Positions 44,384-56,769 of a DNA stretch of 64,000 nucleotides are shown piece by piece (the first letter of the stretch is position 1; every line of letters begins with the position of its first letter). The DNA comes from Alligator mississippiensis. Its lineage: Eukaryota > Chordata > Crocodylia > Alligatoridae. The notes below the pieces were generated by a model. It saw nothing but the letters and a program-made list of their open reading frames with translations. It searched no databases and was not told the origin of the DNA. Made by a program: the position numbers and the translations under genes. The DNA is taken from positions 122,272,162 to 122,336,161 of the forward strand of contig NC_081824.1 in assembly GCF_030867095.1 (NCBI RefSeq), given 5' to 3'.

Positions 44384-45556
44384 AGGTGTGTCTACATGTG
44401 CAATTAATGCACCTGAATTTTCTGTGAAGAAAATAATTCAGGCTCATTAAAGTGCTCCTAGATGCATGTTTACATGTGCATCCCTGTCAGGAGCAAATTT
44501 TCTCCCAACAGGAGCAGTTCGGATCAGGGCTGCTTTGGCCCCCCTGCCCTGCTCTGCCCCCATGAAGCAGCCAGGGAAGCAGTGTTGGGACTGACGGGGA
44601 GTCATGGGGGTGGGGGGAAGCAGTGCCAGGACTGGGGAAGAAGACATGGGGAAGCAGCACCAGGACTAGGGAGGGGACACAGGAGGGAAGCAGTGCTGGG
44701 ACTGGAGGGGAGACATGGGGGAAAGCAGCACCCGGGACCAGGGGGCAGGGTGGGAAGACAAGCAGGATAAACAGTTCTGGGACTATAGGAGTCAAGCAGA
44801 GGGGAAACAGTGCTGGGACTGGAGGGGAAGGGGGGAAGACAAGTGGGATAAGCAATGCCAGGGACCAGGGGGGACATGTGAGGGGTTAGCAGTGCCAGGA
44901 CCAGGAAGAGGTGCAAGGGGAGGGGGACAAGTTTTCATGTTTTCTCCCCTGGTCCTGGCACTGCTTCCCCTCCAGGACTCCCCTCCAGTCCTAGCACTGA
45001 TCAGTGGCACTTCTTTTCCCTCACATCTTTCCCCCAGTCCCTGGCACTACTTCCCCCCTGGTGTCAGAGCTGCTCAGCTTCCAGTTCCCGCCAGGCACAG
45101 GCGGGGTGCAGGACCTGACTGGGGCATGCGCTGTGCAGGCAGCAGTAGAGCTATGGGGATGAGGCAGCTCTTTTTCCCGTCAGTTCTGCCATTGCCTATG
45201 CAGCACACCCGTCAACTCCCACTCCCTGCCCATGCCTGGGGGCAGCCAGAAGATGAGCAGCACTGGGACTGGGGGCAGAGAGCCAAGGACAGCTCCCTTC
45301 CCCCCTGCCCTCTGTGCCCCGCTGCTGCCTAGACTGACCAGGAACAAATTGCTCCCAGTCAGCATCTATATGTATGCTACTGAATAGTAGCTAAAATGCA
45401 CTATTAATCTAGTACTTGTAGTAGTTGGTACTAGCAAATGATACATTAGCCTAATTTACTGTGCAGTAAGTCCCATGCATGTGTAGATATTGATGCTTTA
45501 CTGTGCATTCAATTAATCTAATATACAGTAAAGCATGTCATGTGTATGCATCCAGT
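44384..45556. mobile_element. MITE-like element with minisatellite core (element 7)
   Basis: Left end CAGTAGGTGTGTCTACATGTG and right end CATGTGTATGCATCCAGTG are inverted relatives of each other and of the other elements. GAGCAAATTTTCTCCC (44491) and GGAACAAATTGCTCCC (45340) mirror each other inside the arms, as in element 1. Between them lies a GC-rich core with the array at 44576-44925. Confidence 0.6.
44576..44925. repeat. Minisatellite, about 34-48 bp x 9
   Basis: Units of the type AAGCAGTGCTGGGACTGG plus a G/A-rich spacer, about nine copies with variable spacers. At 44940-45000 the same core appears inverted (CTGGTCCTGGCACTGCTTCC). Long glycine- and serine-rich frames on both strands arise from this array. 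Confidence 0.7.
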
Positions 45557-46885
45557 GAGTCCAAACCAGGAGCAGAATCATAAGAACCTCTTTTACATGA
45601 CTCCGGTATCATAGTACTTCATACACTCGATTCAAAGTGACTGAAGTGACATCAACTGCATATAAATGTGCAGAGTAACTATCTTATTTCTGAATCTTAT
45701 TTCAGAATCATTTCTTAGAATTTTAGTACCACCCAGTTATAATACAAAACAGCCTAGAAATTATGAAACGATGAAAAATAGGCAGTTAGGATGCTCATTA
45801 CCAACATTTTAAGGCTATTACTACTAGAGTCTAGTTTGTAAGGTCAACAAAGGACCTGGGCTATCAAGTTTTCCTTCTTCATTTTGCAGCTTGCTAATTA
45901 TCATTTAAAAAGAAGCAATTTTCTTTAAAGGACAAGCATTTTGCCTCTGCTGGATTTGATCAGAATTTTTAATGACCACACTTAACTTGGAAATATTTTG
46001 CAGAGTTAAACAGCACTTGAATGAAATAATCATTAATGCTTGATTATTGTTAATAAACATGCTGACTCCCAAGTGCCTCAAAAGATAAATTATTTTTTTA
46101 GCTGAAATAATTATAGAATACCTTAAATTGGAGAAATATTGAGTGAGCCAAGTGCGTTTGTGTCAGGTTAGAAAGCCCATATTTAATGGGTGATTTAAGA
46201 TCATTAAGAGTAATGAAATATTGATTAAGCAATTGACAGTCTTTGCTGCTACTTTTCTTAATCCTTGCTTTGTAATGTGTGTGTCAATGTGTTTACTTTG
46301 ATTCTTTTGGCTTACTTGGAATTTTAAAGCAATTGTTATTATGGTTTGTAAGGCTCTTTCATTATTGGAATTTTTTACATTCTGAACAAGGAGAGCAAGT
46401 GGCAGTGAACTGGAGCAACAATTCGTGTCTTAGGAACAGAAAGCTGTTTGAAGCTCCAGCAGTGATATTGTTACCTCTGACTGGCTAAGAGGGGTCTTTT
46501 CAGCTCAGTACTTAGATGAGAGAGACTCTTGAAGGACAATAGGAAAGCAATGTCAGGAAATTTGTAAGTGGCAATCATCAATTAAGCTTGAAGGGTTGGG
46601 AGTATATCTGGTGGTCTGTTTCTAATGCTTGTCAGTTTCAGAGGAGAATGAAAGACAAATAAAAGCAAAATGTAAGAAGAGTGAGTTAGAATGTGTCTAG
46701 CTGGCTGTATAGTGCTGTGCACATTAACAGACTCCAGCTCCAGAGGCAATCCACCCTAACCACTAACTTCATGAATAGTCATTTGTCAATGAAAGAGCCA
46801 CAAGAGCAAGGGGATTTGTGGCATATATACTGCAGTTCAAAACAAAACAACATAAAATCAATAGTACATTGATTATCATTTGCAT
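45557..46885. other. AT-rich intergenic DNA, no gene seen
   Basis: No frame with coding character and no recognised repeat. Confidence 0.5.
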
Positions 46886-46889
46886 GGTC

Positions 46890-47000
46890 CAGTAGGGGCT
46901 GTGATGGTGCAGTTGCTAAGGCATGCAGTTGTCAGCCTTGAAGTCAAAAGTTTGAGGCTATGTCAGTTTCCAATGAACCTGCAAATTCTGCTAAATTTGT
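46890..47000 (+). repeat. tRNA-derived SINE candidate
   Basis: TGGTGCAGTTG at 46905-46915 fits the A-box consensus TRGYNNARNNG completely, and AGTTTGAGGCT at 46949-46959 fits the B box at 7 of 11 positions. The arms do not form a full cloverleaf. It resembles the head of an old tRNA-derived SINE. Confidence 0.4.
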
Positions 47001-47182
47001 TGTTAAAAGGACACAAAAAAGGATGGAAGTCCAGCAATAGAAAATACATTCAAAAGTTGCACATGTGCCTCATTACATTTTTCATGGAAAAACTTGTAAA
47101 AAAAACCCACACTACTTTATACCAAGCTACATGCCAAGAAGTGTTAGCATTTTTTTTAAATTATGATGTCTTCTAGAAACCA

Positions 47183-47425
47183 GGTGTGTCTACACAAGAT
47201 GCTATATTACCATAGTGATAAGTTACGGCACTGTAGTGATGAGCTACACTGTTGTAGCTCATCAATACAGCAATGTAGTTTCAGCAGGCACTAACCATGA
47301 TGCCACCACTACTGCGCGGTAGCAATAAGCTACTCATTGCTACTGTGCAGTAGGGTCAGAGATGACCCATGTGCTGCTGGGACTGTGAAGTACTGATGGG
47401 TGCACATGTCGATGCACTCACCCTG
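47183..47425. mobile_element. Palindromic MITE-like element (element 8)
   Basis: Left end CAGGTGTGTCTACACAAG, right end CATGTCGATGCACTCACC. The interior has GCACTGTAGTGATGAGCTAC followed by the inverse GTAGCTCATC at 47239-47265, and TAGCAATAAGCTACTCATTGCTA at 47320-47342. About 240 bp, non-coding. Confidence 0.6.
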
Positions 47426-48084
47426 TCCAGTGCTAACAACACTTCTACTTCTTCCCACCCACAACTTCTCAGAAGTATCCTTCCATCAGAGGAATCCCTC
47501 TGAGCTACTCCAGGCAGATTGACTAAATTGTGATGGTGAAACTGGAACTTAAAGTATGTATTTTTCTGGAAATATGTAGTCATTGCCTTATGTTGGCATT
47601 GTGAAATAACTGTTCTCTCTCCAGTGAAGTTCAGACTTCTTCCAAATGTTTAAATTAACTAAAAGCTGCTTCCACTTTAATGTTCAGTATACTCGAGGCA
47701 GAAGGCAGAGTAGATATGCACTCATTCAGAAGAAAGCGTAGATTTGGACTAGCATGCCTATCTACCTTTCTCAGTGTATTTGTGCCAAGATAGTGCAGAG
47801 TATCCTAAAGGATTATGGTGTTTGGGATTTCAGTATTGCGGCTACTTTTGTTGTTGTTGTTTAGAAATGACTTCTTACTAAAACCTATAGTAAACTGAGG
47901 ACACAGCTTTGATTATTGTTAATAAGCACTCTGGTTGACAATCTATTCTGAGAAGTAGGGATTTTGCTTTTATCAAATCTTAACTAGATGATACCCACTG
48001 AGGTGTTATTAAACCTCCGCTAAAGTTTTTTGAACCAGTACCCTGTCCCTGTATGTGAAATAAATAATCATACTGTACAATCTA

Positions 48085-48422
48085 AATATATATATACAAT
48101 GTCTTTATTTTCCAAGTGATAAAAACTATTTTTCCTGTGGGACACAGCTGGAAAAACAAAGGAAGCTATAGCACTGAGGAATAAAGAATAACACACATTA
48201 AACATTATATGTACAATAGTATTATACATGATGGGGGCATCCAACTGCATTTCATTCTCTGAGAATAAGCCAAAAAGACTTTTCAATCTATATTTAACCT
48301 GCAAGTTGAACAGCAGCAATTGCTGTGAATTCCATTATCCAGCAGATGATGCTAATGCACAGAATTACAATTGCTGCCAATAACATCTGTCCAAATTTTG
48401 CATTCATGATGGATGTGGAAAG
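48085..48422 (-). other. Exon-like interval with 37-codon membrane peptide frame
   Basis: On the minus strand a good 3' splice site (pyrimidine-rich tract then TTTCCTAATAG, cut at 48423/48422) is followed 15 bases later by ATG at 48407-48405 and a 37-codon frame ending TAA at 48296-48294. The peptide starts MNAKFGQMLL, then has one hydrophobic segment (about residues 9-25, with two cysteines and a tryptophan) and a short tail ending in AVQLAG. An AATAAA lies about 185 bases downstream (48109-48104). Acceptor, small frame and polyA signal in the right order make a plausible terminal exon. I do not recognise the peptide. A chance arrangement in AT-rich DNA remains possible. Confidence 0.35.
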
Positions 48423-48624
48423 CTATTAGGAAACAAACAGAAGGAATTAGTGTTTCATTTCCTAAGAAGCAATCAACAGCAGTTAAATGGAAAAGGGACA
48501 AAACTTAACTGCAACGAGCGTGTAAACCACTTAAAACCTGGAAAAAAACCTGCAAAGATTGAAAAGAGAGAAGGAACTGATTGTTCTAACACCAATACTG
48601 CTTAAATTTCAGACTGATTCAGCA

Positions 48625-48895
48625 TGTCTACATGAGACACTACTGCACAGTGGTTACTGGACATTTATTTAAGTACTAAATAAATATGCAGTAACTAGTT
48701 ACTGCACAGTGGCATCAACAAATGCCTTTTTAGGGACACTGCTGTACAGTATCTTAATAATACCACACAGTAACATATTAGTACTGTTGGTGCTGTGATA
48801 CACTACTGTGCACTGTTGGTGCAGTGACGCACTACTGTGCAGTATCATTCGGCTACTGCACAGTTAGTGTCTCATGTAGACTCGTCCACTGAGCA
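48625..48895. mobile_element. Palindromic MITE-like element (element 9)
   Basis: CATGTCTACATGAGACACTACTGCACAG at the left is answered by CTGCACAGTTAGTGTCTCATGTAGAC at the right, an inverted repeat of about 25 bases. The interior repeats CACTACTGTGCA. The same sequence type recurs at 59285-59450. Confidence 0.7.
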
Positions 48896-48899
48896 GCTT

Positions 48900-50635
48900 A
48901 GGAACAAACTGTTCCCCATGAAAGACCAAATTTGTAAAGTGAGCTCATGACTTTATATCTCCAGTTCTGATTTTATATCTCCATTTCTGAACCTGTAATT
49001 ATACAGGCACATAATTAATTTGGTGTGTCAGTAATAGCATTACAGATTTAGCTGTAGACACAGGCTAGGGACAAACATTCAAAAAGCCTGAGCCTGAATT
49101 GATTTAATCTTTTCAGGTTAGTCTAACCTGCCTAGGTTGAACCAGTTTGCAACTGTACAGACATTCCCTCTGCACTAAGGAAATGCAGACACAAGCCTGC
49201 AGTGCCCCAAGCTAGAAGCCGGGGAGAACTAGAGCAGCCCTCCCATCCTTTCCACAGTGCTGAGCTGAAGGAGGGCATGGCCAGGTCCTAGCAGGATGCT
49301 CTGATTAGGGAAATATGTAAACTCCCACCCTGACTGCACTGTCCCAGGCTTTACCCCACTCACTGCTCAAGGGGCAGGAGTGTTGCCAGACCCTAGCACT
49401 CTGAGGCAAAGTGGGGATGTGCAGTGCATGCAGCTGTTGATGATGCTGAGCTTTTCAATCTCCCTCTCCCTGCTTCTTCATACTGTCCACAAACCTCACA
49501 GGCAAGGGAGTCAGCAGGGGGCTGATAACACAATATTTATCAGCCCAGCAACAAAACAAAAGCTTCTCTCATTGTTTCAAGCTCTTGTTAAACAGCTTTT
49601 TCCAAGGAAGGAACAGAGGGACATTACCAGATGACCTGTCAATTAGCTCCAAAAAGCCCTAAGCAGACACTGTTCTGTCTGCCTGTCCCAGTGAAATTGG
49701 AGAGACACACACACACAGACACCTCTCAACATTATCTACATACCCCATGCCTAGGCTTCGTGGGGCTGGGGTCCGTGCTGTGGGAGATGGAAGGGAAGAA
49801 GGAGGGAATCCCTGCTTGAGCAGCAAGCAGTGAGGTGGGGGAAGGGGGCAGTGGGAAGCCAGGCAAACCCTGCTGTGCTTGCAGTCTCCACTGGACCTCT
49901 GGCTAGGGAGTTGAGGGGCAGGTCCAGACCTGTTCTCTGGAGCAGACAGCACATCCCAGGGCTGCAAGGCATCTGGGATGCTGGGGCACTCTGGTTTAAC
50001 TTAAACCAGGAAGTGGTCTGGGACATATATTGCATAAACTGGTTTGACCCAACTCAGCTAAGTCTGATACTACATTCAGCCAGGTTTATCTTATGCCAGT
50101 TTCAGCCATTTTGAAACTGGTTTATGTGCACTGAACTTCCTTCATGTTCTGTTACAGGTTTAAACCAGTTTCTAATTACTTAAGCCAGTTTATGTGTAAT
50201 GTCTGTCCCTAGCCACGGTCACTATTTCTTGTATCTTTCTGTCAAGTACCTTGCACAAATATTATACTGTATATCTAATAATAATAATAAATGCTGTCAT
50301 TTGTTTCTGCAGTTAATTGTATCCAACTTTATGCCAATGGTTAGATATGGGTGCATAAATGTAGAGGCCATGAAAAAAATTGGAAACTGAGATTGGAAGA
50401 AGTAGGATAGACATCTGCATTCAATTCCTAGATTCAGTTTAGTCGTGTTATGTTTTTATTCTGAGTTTTAGAAGTTCTTAATGTCCCTTCCAAACCTAAA
50501 AATAGTATAGCATCTCATTATTCCTGAATTAAATCAAACATAATTTAATTTTTCTATGATTAATATGGAAGATATTTACAGGTTTATAAGATTACTTTGA
50601 GCTGCCCTAGTGATTTCTTTATTCAAATATCATTT
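48900..50635. other. Intergenic DNA, no supported gene
   Basis: GC-richer part at 49180-50000 with short frames and no domain. The phrases AAACCAG..CTGGTTT near 49995-50175 recur and may be part of an old MITE. Confidence 0.4.
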
Positions 50636-50639
50636 GGTA

Positions 50640-51138
50640 CTGGGTAGGCATCACCTGAAATAGTGTGCCCAGGTTGGAGAAAAATGTGGACAAATTAGGG
50701 AGTCCAGAGGAGATAGACAAAATTGATTAGAAACCTGACCTTTGAGAAAAAAAAAACCCTAAAAGAATTAGGATTATTTAATATGAAGAAGAGAAAATTG
50801 GGTAAGTCTTCAAGTACCAGAAGAATGATTATGAAAAGGATGAAGATGGATTATTTTCTGTGGCCCTAGGAGATAGAACTAGGAGCAATGGCTTCCAACT
50901 GCAGCAGAGGAAATTTAGGTTTAGGAAGAATTTTCTCAGTTATAAGGGTGTGGTTAAGCATTGTAACAGGCTACCTAGAAAGAGTGTGGAATCTCTATCC
51001 CTGGACAGACACTGCACAGACTGCACGGACACTGCACAGACTGAAATGGTTTTGTTAGGGATGATCCTGATTTCAGCAGGGGGCTGAATTGGATGACCTT
51101 GTGAGGTCCCTTCCAACCCTACTTTCATATGATTATAT
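50640..51138 (+). mobile_element. CR1 LINE, ancient 3' fragment (copy F)
   Basis: Plus strand. Diverged versions of the late CR1 blocks (TAGTGTGCCCAGGTTGGAG, ATGGCTTCCAACTGCAGCAG, TTTAGGAAGAATTTTCTCA) lead to GCAGGGGGCTGAATTGGATGACCTTGTGAGGTCCCTTCC and a TCATATGATTATATG tail. It is the most decayed CR1 in the window. Confidence 0.75.
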
Positions 51139-51139
51139 G

Positions 51140-53490
51140 TTTACAAATACTTCCTGCTGAGCCCAGGACACTGGGAAATAGGTCTGCTCCCTCCCCCTAT
51201 TCACTCCCATTCCATACAGATCCAAACCCTGCAATTGGCAGAATAGATAGCTTCCAAACATGGGCATGTACCCAGCACTTCTCTTAGACAGTCTCCTGAG
51301 AGAGTCAATATTTATGAACTCAAGTTCAAAATATTTCTTTCCACTGACATAAACCTAACATACTGTAATTTCAACACATAATTAAGTAGCATGAACACAG
51401 TCAAAGCTACCTTATTGAAAAGGGTAGCTTACTTATTAACATGTTAAGTTAATAATTAAGTGCATTAAACAGTTAGTTAACTAAGGCAATTTATTAACTT
51501 ATTACTTATTTAAGAAGTCATATGGCTATATGTTGCAAAATATTCTAAATATTTCCCCATCACTATTCCTTGGACCACAGAGAAGGAAAAGAGAGGAGAA
51601 TGGTTCTGTGGTTTATTAGTTAGGACATTCACTTGTGAAAGGGATTTTCGGGTACTGGCCCGTGTAAGGACTGTATATGCATTTTATTCAATGACCGTTT
51701 TATGTAGATCACAATAAATGATCCTTGGAGCAGTGAACAGAATATAGAGCTTGCTGTCTGACCACCAGACTACAGATTCAGGCTTAGTCTTACTTTCTGT
51801 TTTCACCATGGATCTTTCATTTCTTTCTGCAAAGAACACAGCTCCACAAGAAGTGCAAAGTATGTATAGACAGAATATTCTCTAGCTTCAGAGATTTAGG
51901 GGCTTGGGCTGAAGAAAGAATGAGCATGGTGTTATCATATGTTTTGGAGTTCTCTCACAAAAAGGTAAATTCATGAAAAGTTGTCAATGACAGTTCCTTT
52001 CCCTCTGTCCTTTTTTAAAATGTTTTTAAAAGAAAGCCATGGCTTTTTTAAAACCATCGGTAAATGTTGTGGAAGTTCCAATCTGTTATGAATTTTCAGA
52101 GCATGCTTAGTGGAACAAGTCCCTCACAGGAAATAAGTGAAGGAATGCATATTTTCTGGATTCTTATCAGGCGCTGAGCTGCTTGGCCTTTCTAAAACAA
52201 AGTGCTTCTGTGCATGCTCAGAAACAGAAATTTAGGGGCCTGGGCAATGGCACTGTTAAAACTGAGATAACTACGTAGTAGTTTAGGTGCCTCCAGAGTT
52301 AGATGGCATAAGAGTGAAGATACTTGTGCTTCCACTTTCAGCTTTAGGTGCCTACATTCTACCTACATTTTATTTTAGGTGACTAGATCCCCTTTTGAAT
52401 CTGTCTATACATACTTCAAGTCCTGAAAGCTGGCCAGTGGTTTAACAGACCTCTTTTTTTTTACATGAATATGTTTTCATTACATCACTGATAGCATCCT
52501 GACTCATGTATGATCAGATGGCTACATTTTAGTAGTAAGTGCAGTTATTTTTATATGCAAGTTGTAGAAGACTTTGAGATCCTGTCCAAAGATTCAATAT
52601 TGATGTGTACAACAATGGGCTTAGTGAAACAGGGTCTCAAACCAAACTAAATGGCATTCTTTTCTGTGTGTAACTCGATGATTTTGGAATACAGCTGATC
52701 AGTTTTAAATTTCAGGGAATGCACTAGACATCTATGGATAGAATCCTATTGATTTTGACAGAAGTCAGAAAACTAGGAGGGAAAAAATAAGGCAGTAACA
52801 TAATAGTGGGTGTATGAGTGGGGTACTGGCCCCAGGCACTGCCTAAGGTGGGGGGCACCCTCTCAGCCCCATTCCTCCCCATTCCCCCATAACCTGCACC
52901 TTCCATGCAGAAGCTCCAGCTCAGGAAGGCAGAGCAGCAGTTATATGTTTGACAATGCCTGGGTGGCCCTGGCACACCTTCAAGGACAGTAGTCTATAGA
53001 CATAGAGTGTTTTGGGGGGAAAGGGAAAGTGTCAGAGAGGGTTAACCCTCTCACTTCCTTTCTTTGTTGCCAAGAATTAATAGTATCAATGTCATATTCT
53101 GCATTTTTATGTTCCCCCAAGGAGAAACACAGCCTTTGGAAAATTTTGTCCGTTATACAAAGAGACCCTCAATCAATTTCCAGATCACAAAGGGCACTAA
53201 TTAAAGCATTAGGGGTGGAAACAAACAACACCTTTCCTTGCCTTTGTGCTGCCACAAAAATGTTTATGGCAGCACAAAAGCCAAGAAAGCAATGTCCATA
53301 CCTCTTGTTGTAAAACAAATACCCACAATTTGTGGCCATGGCCAAGATGGTAGTAGATTATACAGCTTTACTGTAGCAGATGTCTGTTTGGTTGGTGGCA
53401 GAAGAGTGTGGGCAGATGCAGCCCTCCTGTGCAGGTGTGCTGGAGGCTTGAGAGACTGATCCTACATACCTCAGGGAATCCTCAGGCAGG
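51140..53490. other. Intergenic DNA, no supported gene
   Basis: AT-rich. A tRNA-like phrase near 51605-51650 (GTTCTGTGGTTTATTAGTTAGGACATTCAC) is too diverged to call a SINE firmly. No gene. Confidence 0.45.
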
Positions 53491-53499
53491 CTCAGACCC

Positions 53500-54282
53500 T
53501 AGGGCTGTGCAAAATGGGCCCTATTCAATTTGGATTTGGCCTGAATCAGGGACAGTGTTTCTATCCATTGATTTGGATCACTGTCCCTGATTCAATTCAG
53601 CCGAATCCGAATCTAAAGATTCAACGCTGATTTAGTGAATCAGCAATTCAGACATAGACACAGCTTTACAAGTTTTTTCTACATACATTGTGGTAGCAGC
53701 ACGGCTTGTGATCACTGCAGTGCCGAGGCGCATGGAGCGTCCCACAGAAGCATGGGGGTCTCTCCAGAGTGCTTGGCAGCAAACCCGGAAGTAGACCGGA
53801 AGTAGTTCCACTCCACTTCTGGGTCTGCCAGGGAGCATACTGGGAGGCCCACCCGTGCCCCCCCAGCTTGGCAATTGGCCTCAGGGGAACCCCAGATGCC
53901 TCCCCCCAACCCAGGAGGCACCAGAATCTGACCTGGGGTAGCACCGGGGTCACCCCTGTGTACTCCCCAGTGGATCAGGAAGTAGACAGGAAGTGCTTCT
54001 GGTCCACTTCCGTGTCTGCTGCTGAGTGCACTGAGGAGCCCCCCGTGTTCCTGTGGGATGCTGCATCTGCCCCAGCACCACAGCATTCAGAGCCCCTGCT
54101 ACCTAGAGGTATGTAGAAAAATCATTTAAAGCTGTATCTACTTTTGAATTACCAAATCTTTCTGAATTGATTTAGAGAGATTAAAGGGTCCTCTGATTCG
54201 ATTTGGATTCAGAGATTCGGCCACCGAATCAGGCTGAATCTCCACCAAATCAAATCAGGGACCAAAGCTTCACACAGCCCTA
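53500..54282. mobile_element. Fold-back hAT-like element (copy 2)
   Basis: Terminal inverted repeats TAGGGCTGTGCAAAATG and, inverted, TAGGGCTGTGTGAAGC. The flanks are an exact 8-bp duplication, TCAGACCC at 53492-53499 and 54283-54290, which identifies a hAT-type insertion. It is related to the element at 24814-25603 and lies in the opposite orientation. Arms share GACATAGACACAGCTTTA / TTTAAAGCTGTATCTAC. The core is GC-rich and has no transposase. Confidence 0.85.
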
Positions 54283-54290
54283 TCAGACCC

Positions 54291-55385
54291 CTCAAGACCC
54301 TGGAGCTTTTTCCTGGCTTTCCTCCATAATCAGGGAAGGTCTGGGGTTCCCCCCTTAAGGGGAGAAGTTGGGGATGCATCTCTAAGTCAGGACTTCTGGA
54401 ACTTCCTGGGTATGTCTCCTTAAGCAGGAAACCCCAGGCCTTCCGCAGTTAAAGAAATATGATCTCAGGAGGTGTAGAGAGGCATGGGCTCTGACGAATT
54501 CCCAGTGCTTGTACCTCCACACTGGGTCCCATACCAGGTCCTGTGCTAACTCATGCTTCACACAGAGGTGAGTCAGTCCAGGTCCAGCACAGAGTTGTAG
54601 GGTGGCACAGTCCCCAGCTCCCATGCCACTCTAGATTTCTGTGCCACTCTGACCTGACCCATGCCTCTGTGTAGAGGCATGGAGTACCAGGAATTATCTG
54701 GCTCCTGCACTGTCCCACCTCTCCTCACTGGGACCTGTTGCCAACCTGTGCTTCACCCAGAGGGACAGGTCAGCACCAGCCCTGGCAAGAAGGTGTGGAG
54801 CAGTGAGAGGTGGGAAATGCCCTGGAAAGGGGAACACCTTGATCATTAACCTGCATCAGGCACCTTGTCCTGAATCATTTACCCAGTAAAACACCTGATC
54901 TTCTTTCATTTGGCAACATCCGTTTCTACACATGGAATCTCAGCACGAATTTGAGGATTGGCTGAAAAGCAAGATCAATATGCCCTCTGAGGCTGGTCAC
55001 ATATTCAACTTATCACTTAATGAGTGCAATCACTGTGTGTAATCTGGCAAAGAATGTACATTTTAGTTCTAATATCAAAACAACAAGTTTCTTGAAAGGT
55101 GAATATTCAAAAGATCCAAAAATGAACATGGGAACAGTTATACTTTTGTACAGAATGTTTATATACAGTTATAACAGAGTTGTATTGTGCTGCAAAAGGA
55201 AAGAAAGCAAATCAATGTTCATATACCAGCTGCTTCACAAACCAATAAGATATTTATTCCAACACAAAATACCTGCTGGGGATATTGTTGTCATTCACAT
55301 TTACTTGCTGAGGGTGGGCAACATGTTAGGTACTGTGTGTCTGATTAATACTATTCAAGTTGCCATAGCATCCACAACCGAGCTC
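54291..55385. other. Intergenic DNA, no supported gene
   Basis: A perfect hairpin lies at 54659-54682 (ten-base stem, GTGT loop). Frames at 54382-54624 and 55020-55388 show no domain. Confidence 0.4.
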
Positions 55386-55890
55386 TAGTTATGGATGAGG
55401 ACTTTGTGCTAAATGTTGTACAAATACAGAATAAAGTTCAGTCCTCACTCCAAATGCCTTATAATCCTGAGATAATACATACTAAATGAATACAGATAGA
55501 CAGACAAGAGTTCAAGTAAACAGTAGAACAATATTGATCAGAATGACAGTGATCTCAGCATATCAGTGACCTAACCATTATCAAGTTCTTGTAGGCTTCA
55601 CAGTGAAAGAGAATTTTAAGGTGGTATCTGAAGGAAAATAATAGAATAGTTTAGCCAAAGTGTATGGGAAAGTCCTCCTGTTCATGAAGGATAGCTTGTT
55701 TTATTAGTTTAATACTCTATGGATGGAAGCTGCCATCATGGGCTATTAGTGAATGACTATTATCTGAAATAACAGTTTCCTAGGATAGGACATGAAGGAC
55801 CTTGAAAGTGAACACAAGCAGGTTCCAGTTGATGCACTAGAAAAGGGCAGAGGATGACTGGAGTGGAAAGAATGAAAGGCTTTTATTTCA
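55386..55890 (+). repeat. Possible ancient dispersed repeat
   Basis: Phrases such as CTAAATGTTGTACAAATACAG, AGTCCTCACTCCAAATGCC and GAGAATTTTAAGGTGGTATC have the look of an old, widely dispersed amniote repeat. This is recall of a sequence style; no ends are visible. Confidence 0.25.
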
Positions 55891-56769
55891 GATTAAATAA
55901 AACAATTAATTAAGAACAAAATGGCATCATCATAAGGGGGAAGAGTGTGTGATTCACTTTTCTGAATCTTCACATAACAAATCAACTATTCTGCACAAGG
56001 ACTTCATCAGAGATAATACTACACAGATAGACACATGTCTTAACATTGAAACATGTACAGGAAACATGTTTGAAAAAATGTTATTCCTATTTTGTTAAAA
56101 TTGTAAATTTGACAGGGCTTTTGGGCATCTGATCATCTTATTACACATGTATAGCTACAGAGAATACAAATTCCCAGATTTATTCTTGCAAGATATGTTG
56201 TCACTTTTGGAGGTCTTGCTAGTCAAATAAAAGTTGGCTCCACATTTAGGATAACACTTTCAAAGCAGTTCAGAGGACTTGGCAACATTTCTCCCATTAA
56301 AATGAAGGGAAGATGTGTACCTTAAGTTCTTGAAAGCCTTTAAAAATCTCTGACTTAATCTTTAGGTACTTATCTAAATGAAATCTTTTGTATTTTGCTC
56401 AGCACAATAAAATTCCCGAGCAAAGCTTATTTTTAAATCATCTAGTGATACAAAGTGATGCTGCCCATTGAATAATCATGGAACATAATTTCATTCTGAT
56501 AGAGTTTTTTCATAACTCATTTCTTATTTTTTATTAGATATCAATATTTGTATTTCGATATATATCAGTTTACTTCCTAAACTTGGAGTCCCTGTTCCAA
56601 GCATACCCCTGTTGCATGTTTAATTGTATCTCTCCATAGAAAGTGAATGCATGTCATGGAAATGGGGTTAACTATGGGGTTAAAGAGTTTAAATATGTTG
56701 TAAAAAGATACAGGTGCATATGCAATAGATGCATTGGACATAACTATTTACTGTTTCTTCTCATTTTAG

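Noticed and set aside
44602..45332. Long glycine/serine/proline-rich frames on both strands
   Set aside because: Produced by the 34-48 bp minisatellite and the GC-rich core of a MITE.
49380..49967. Overlapping small frames on both strands
   Set aside because: GC-rich composition only; no domains or splice borders.
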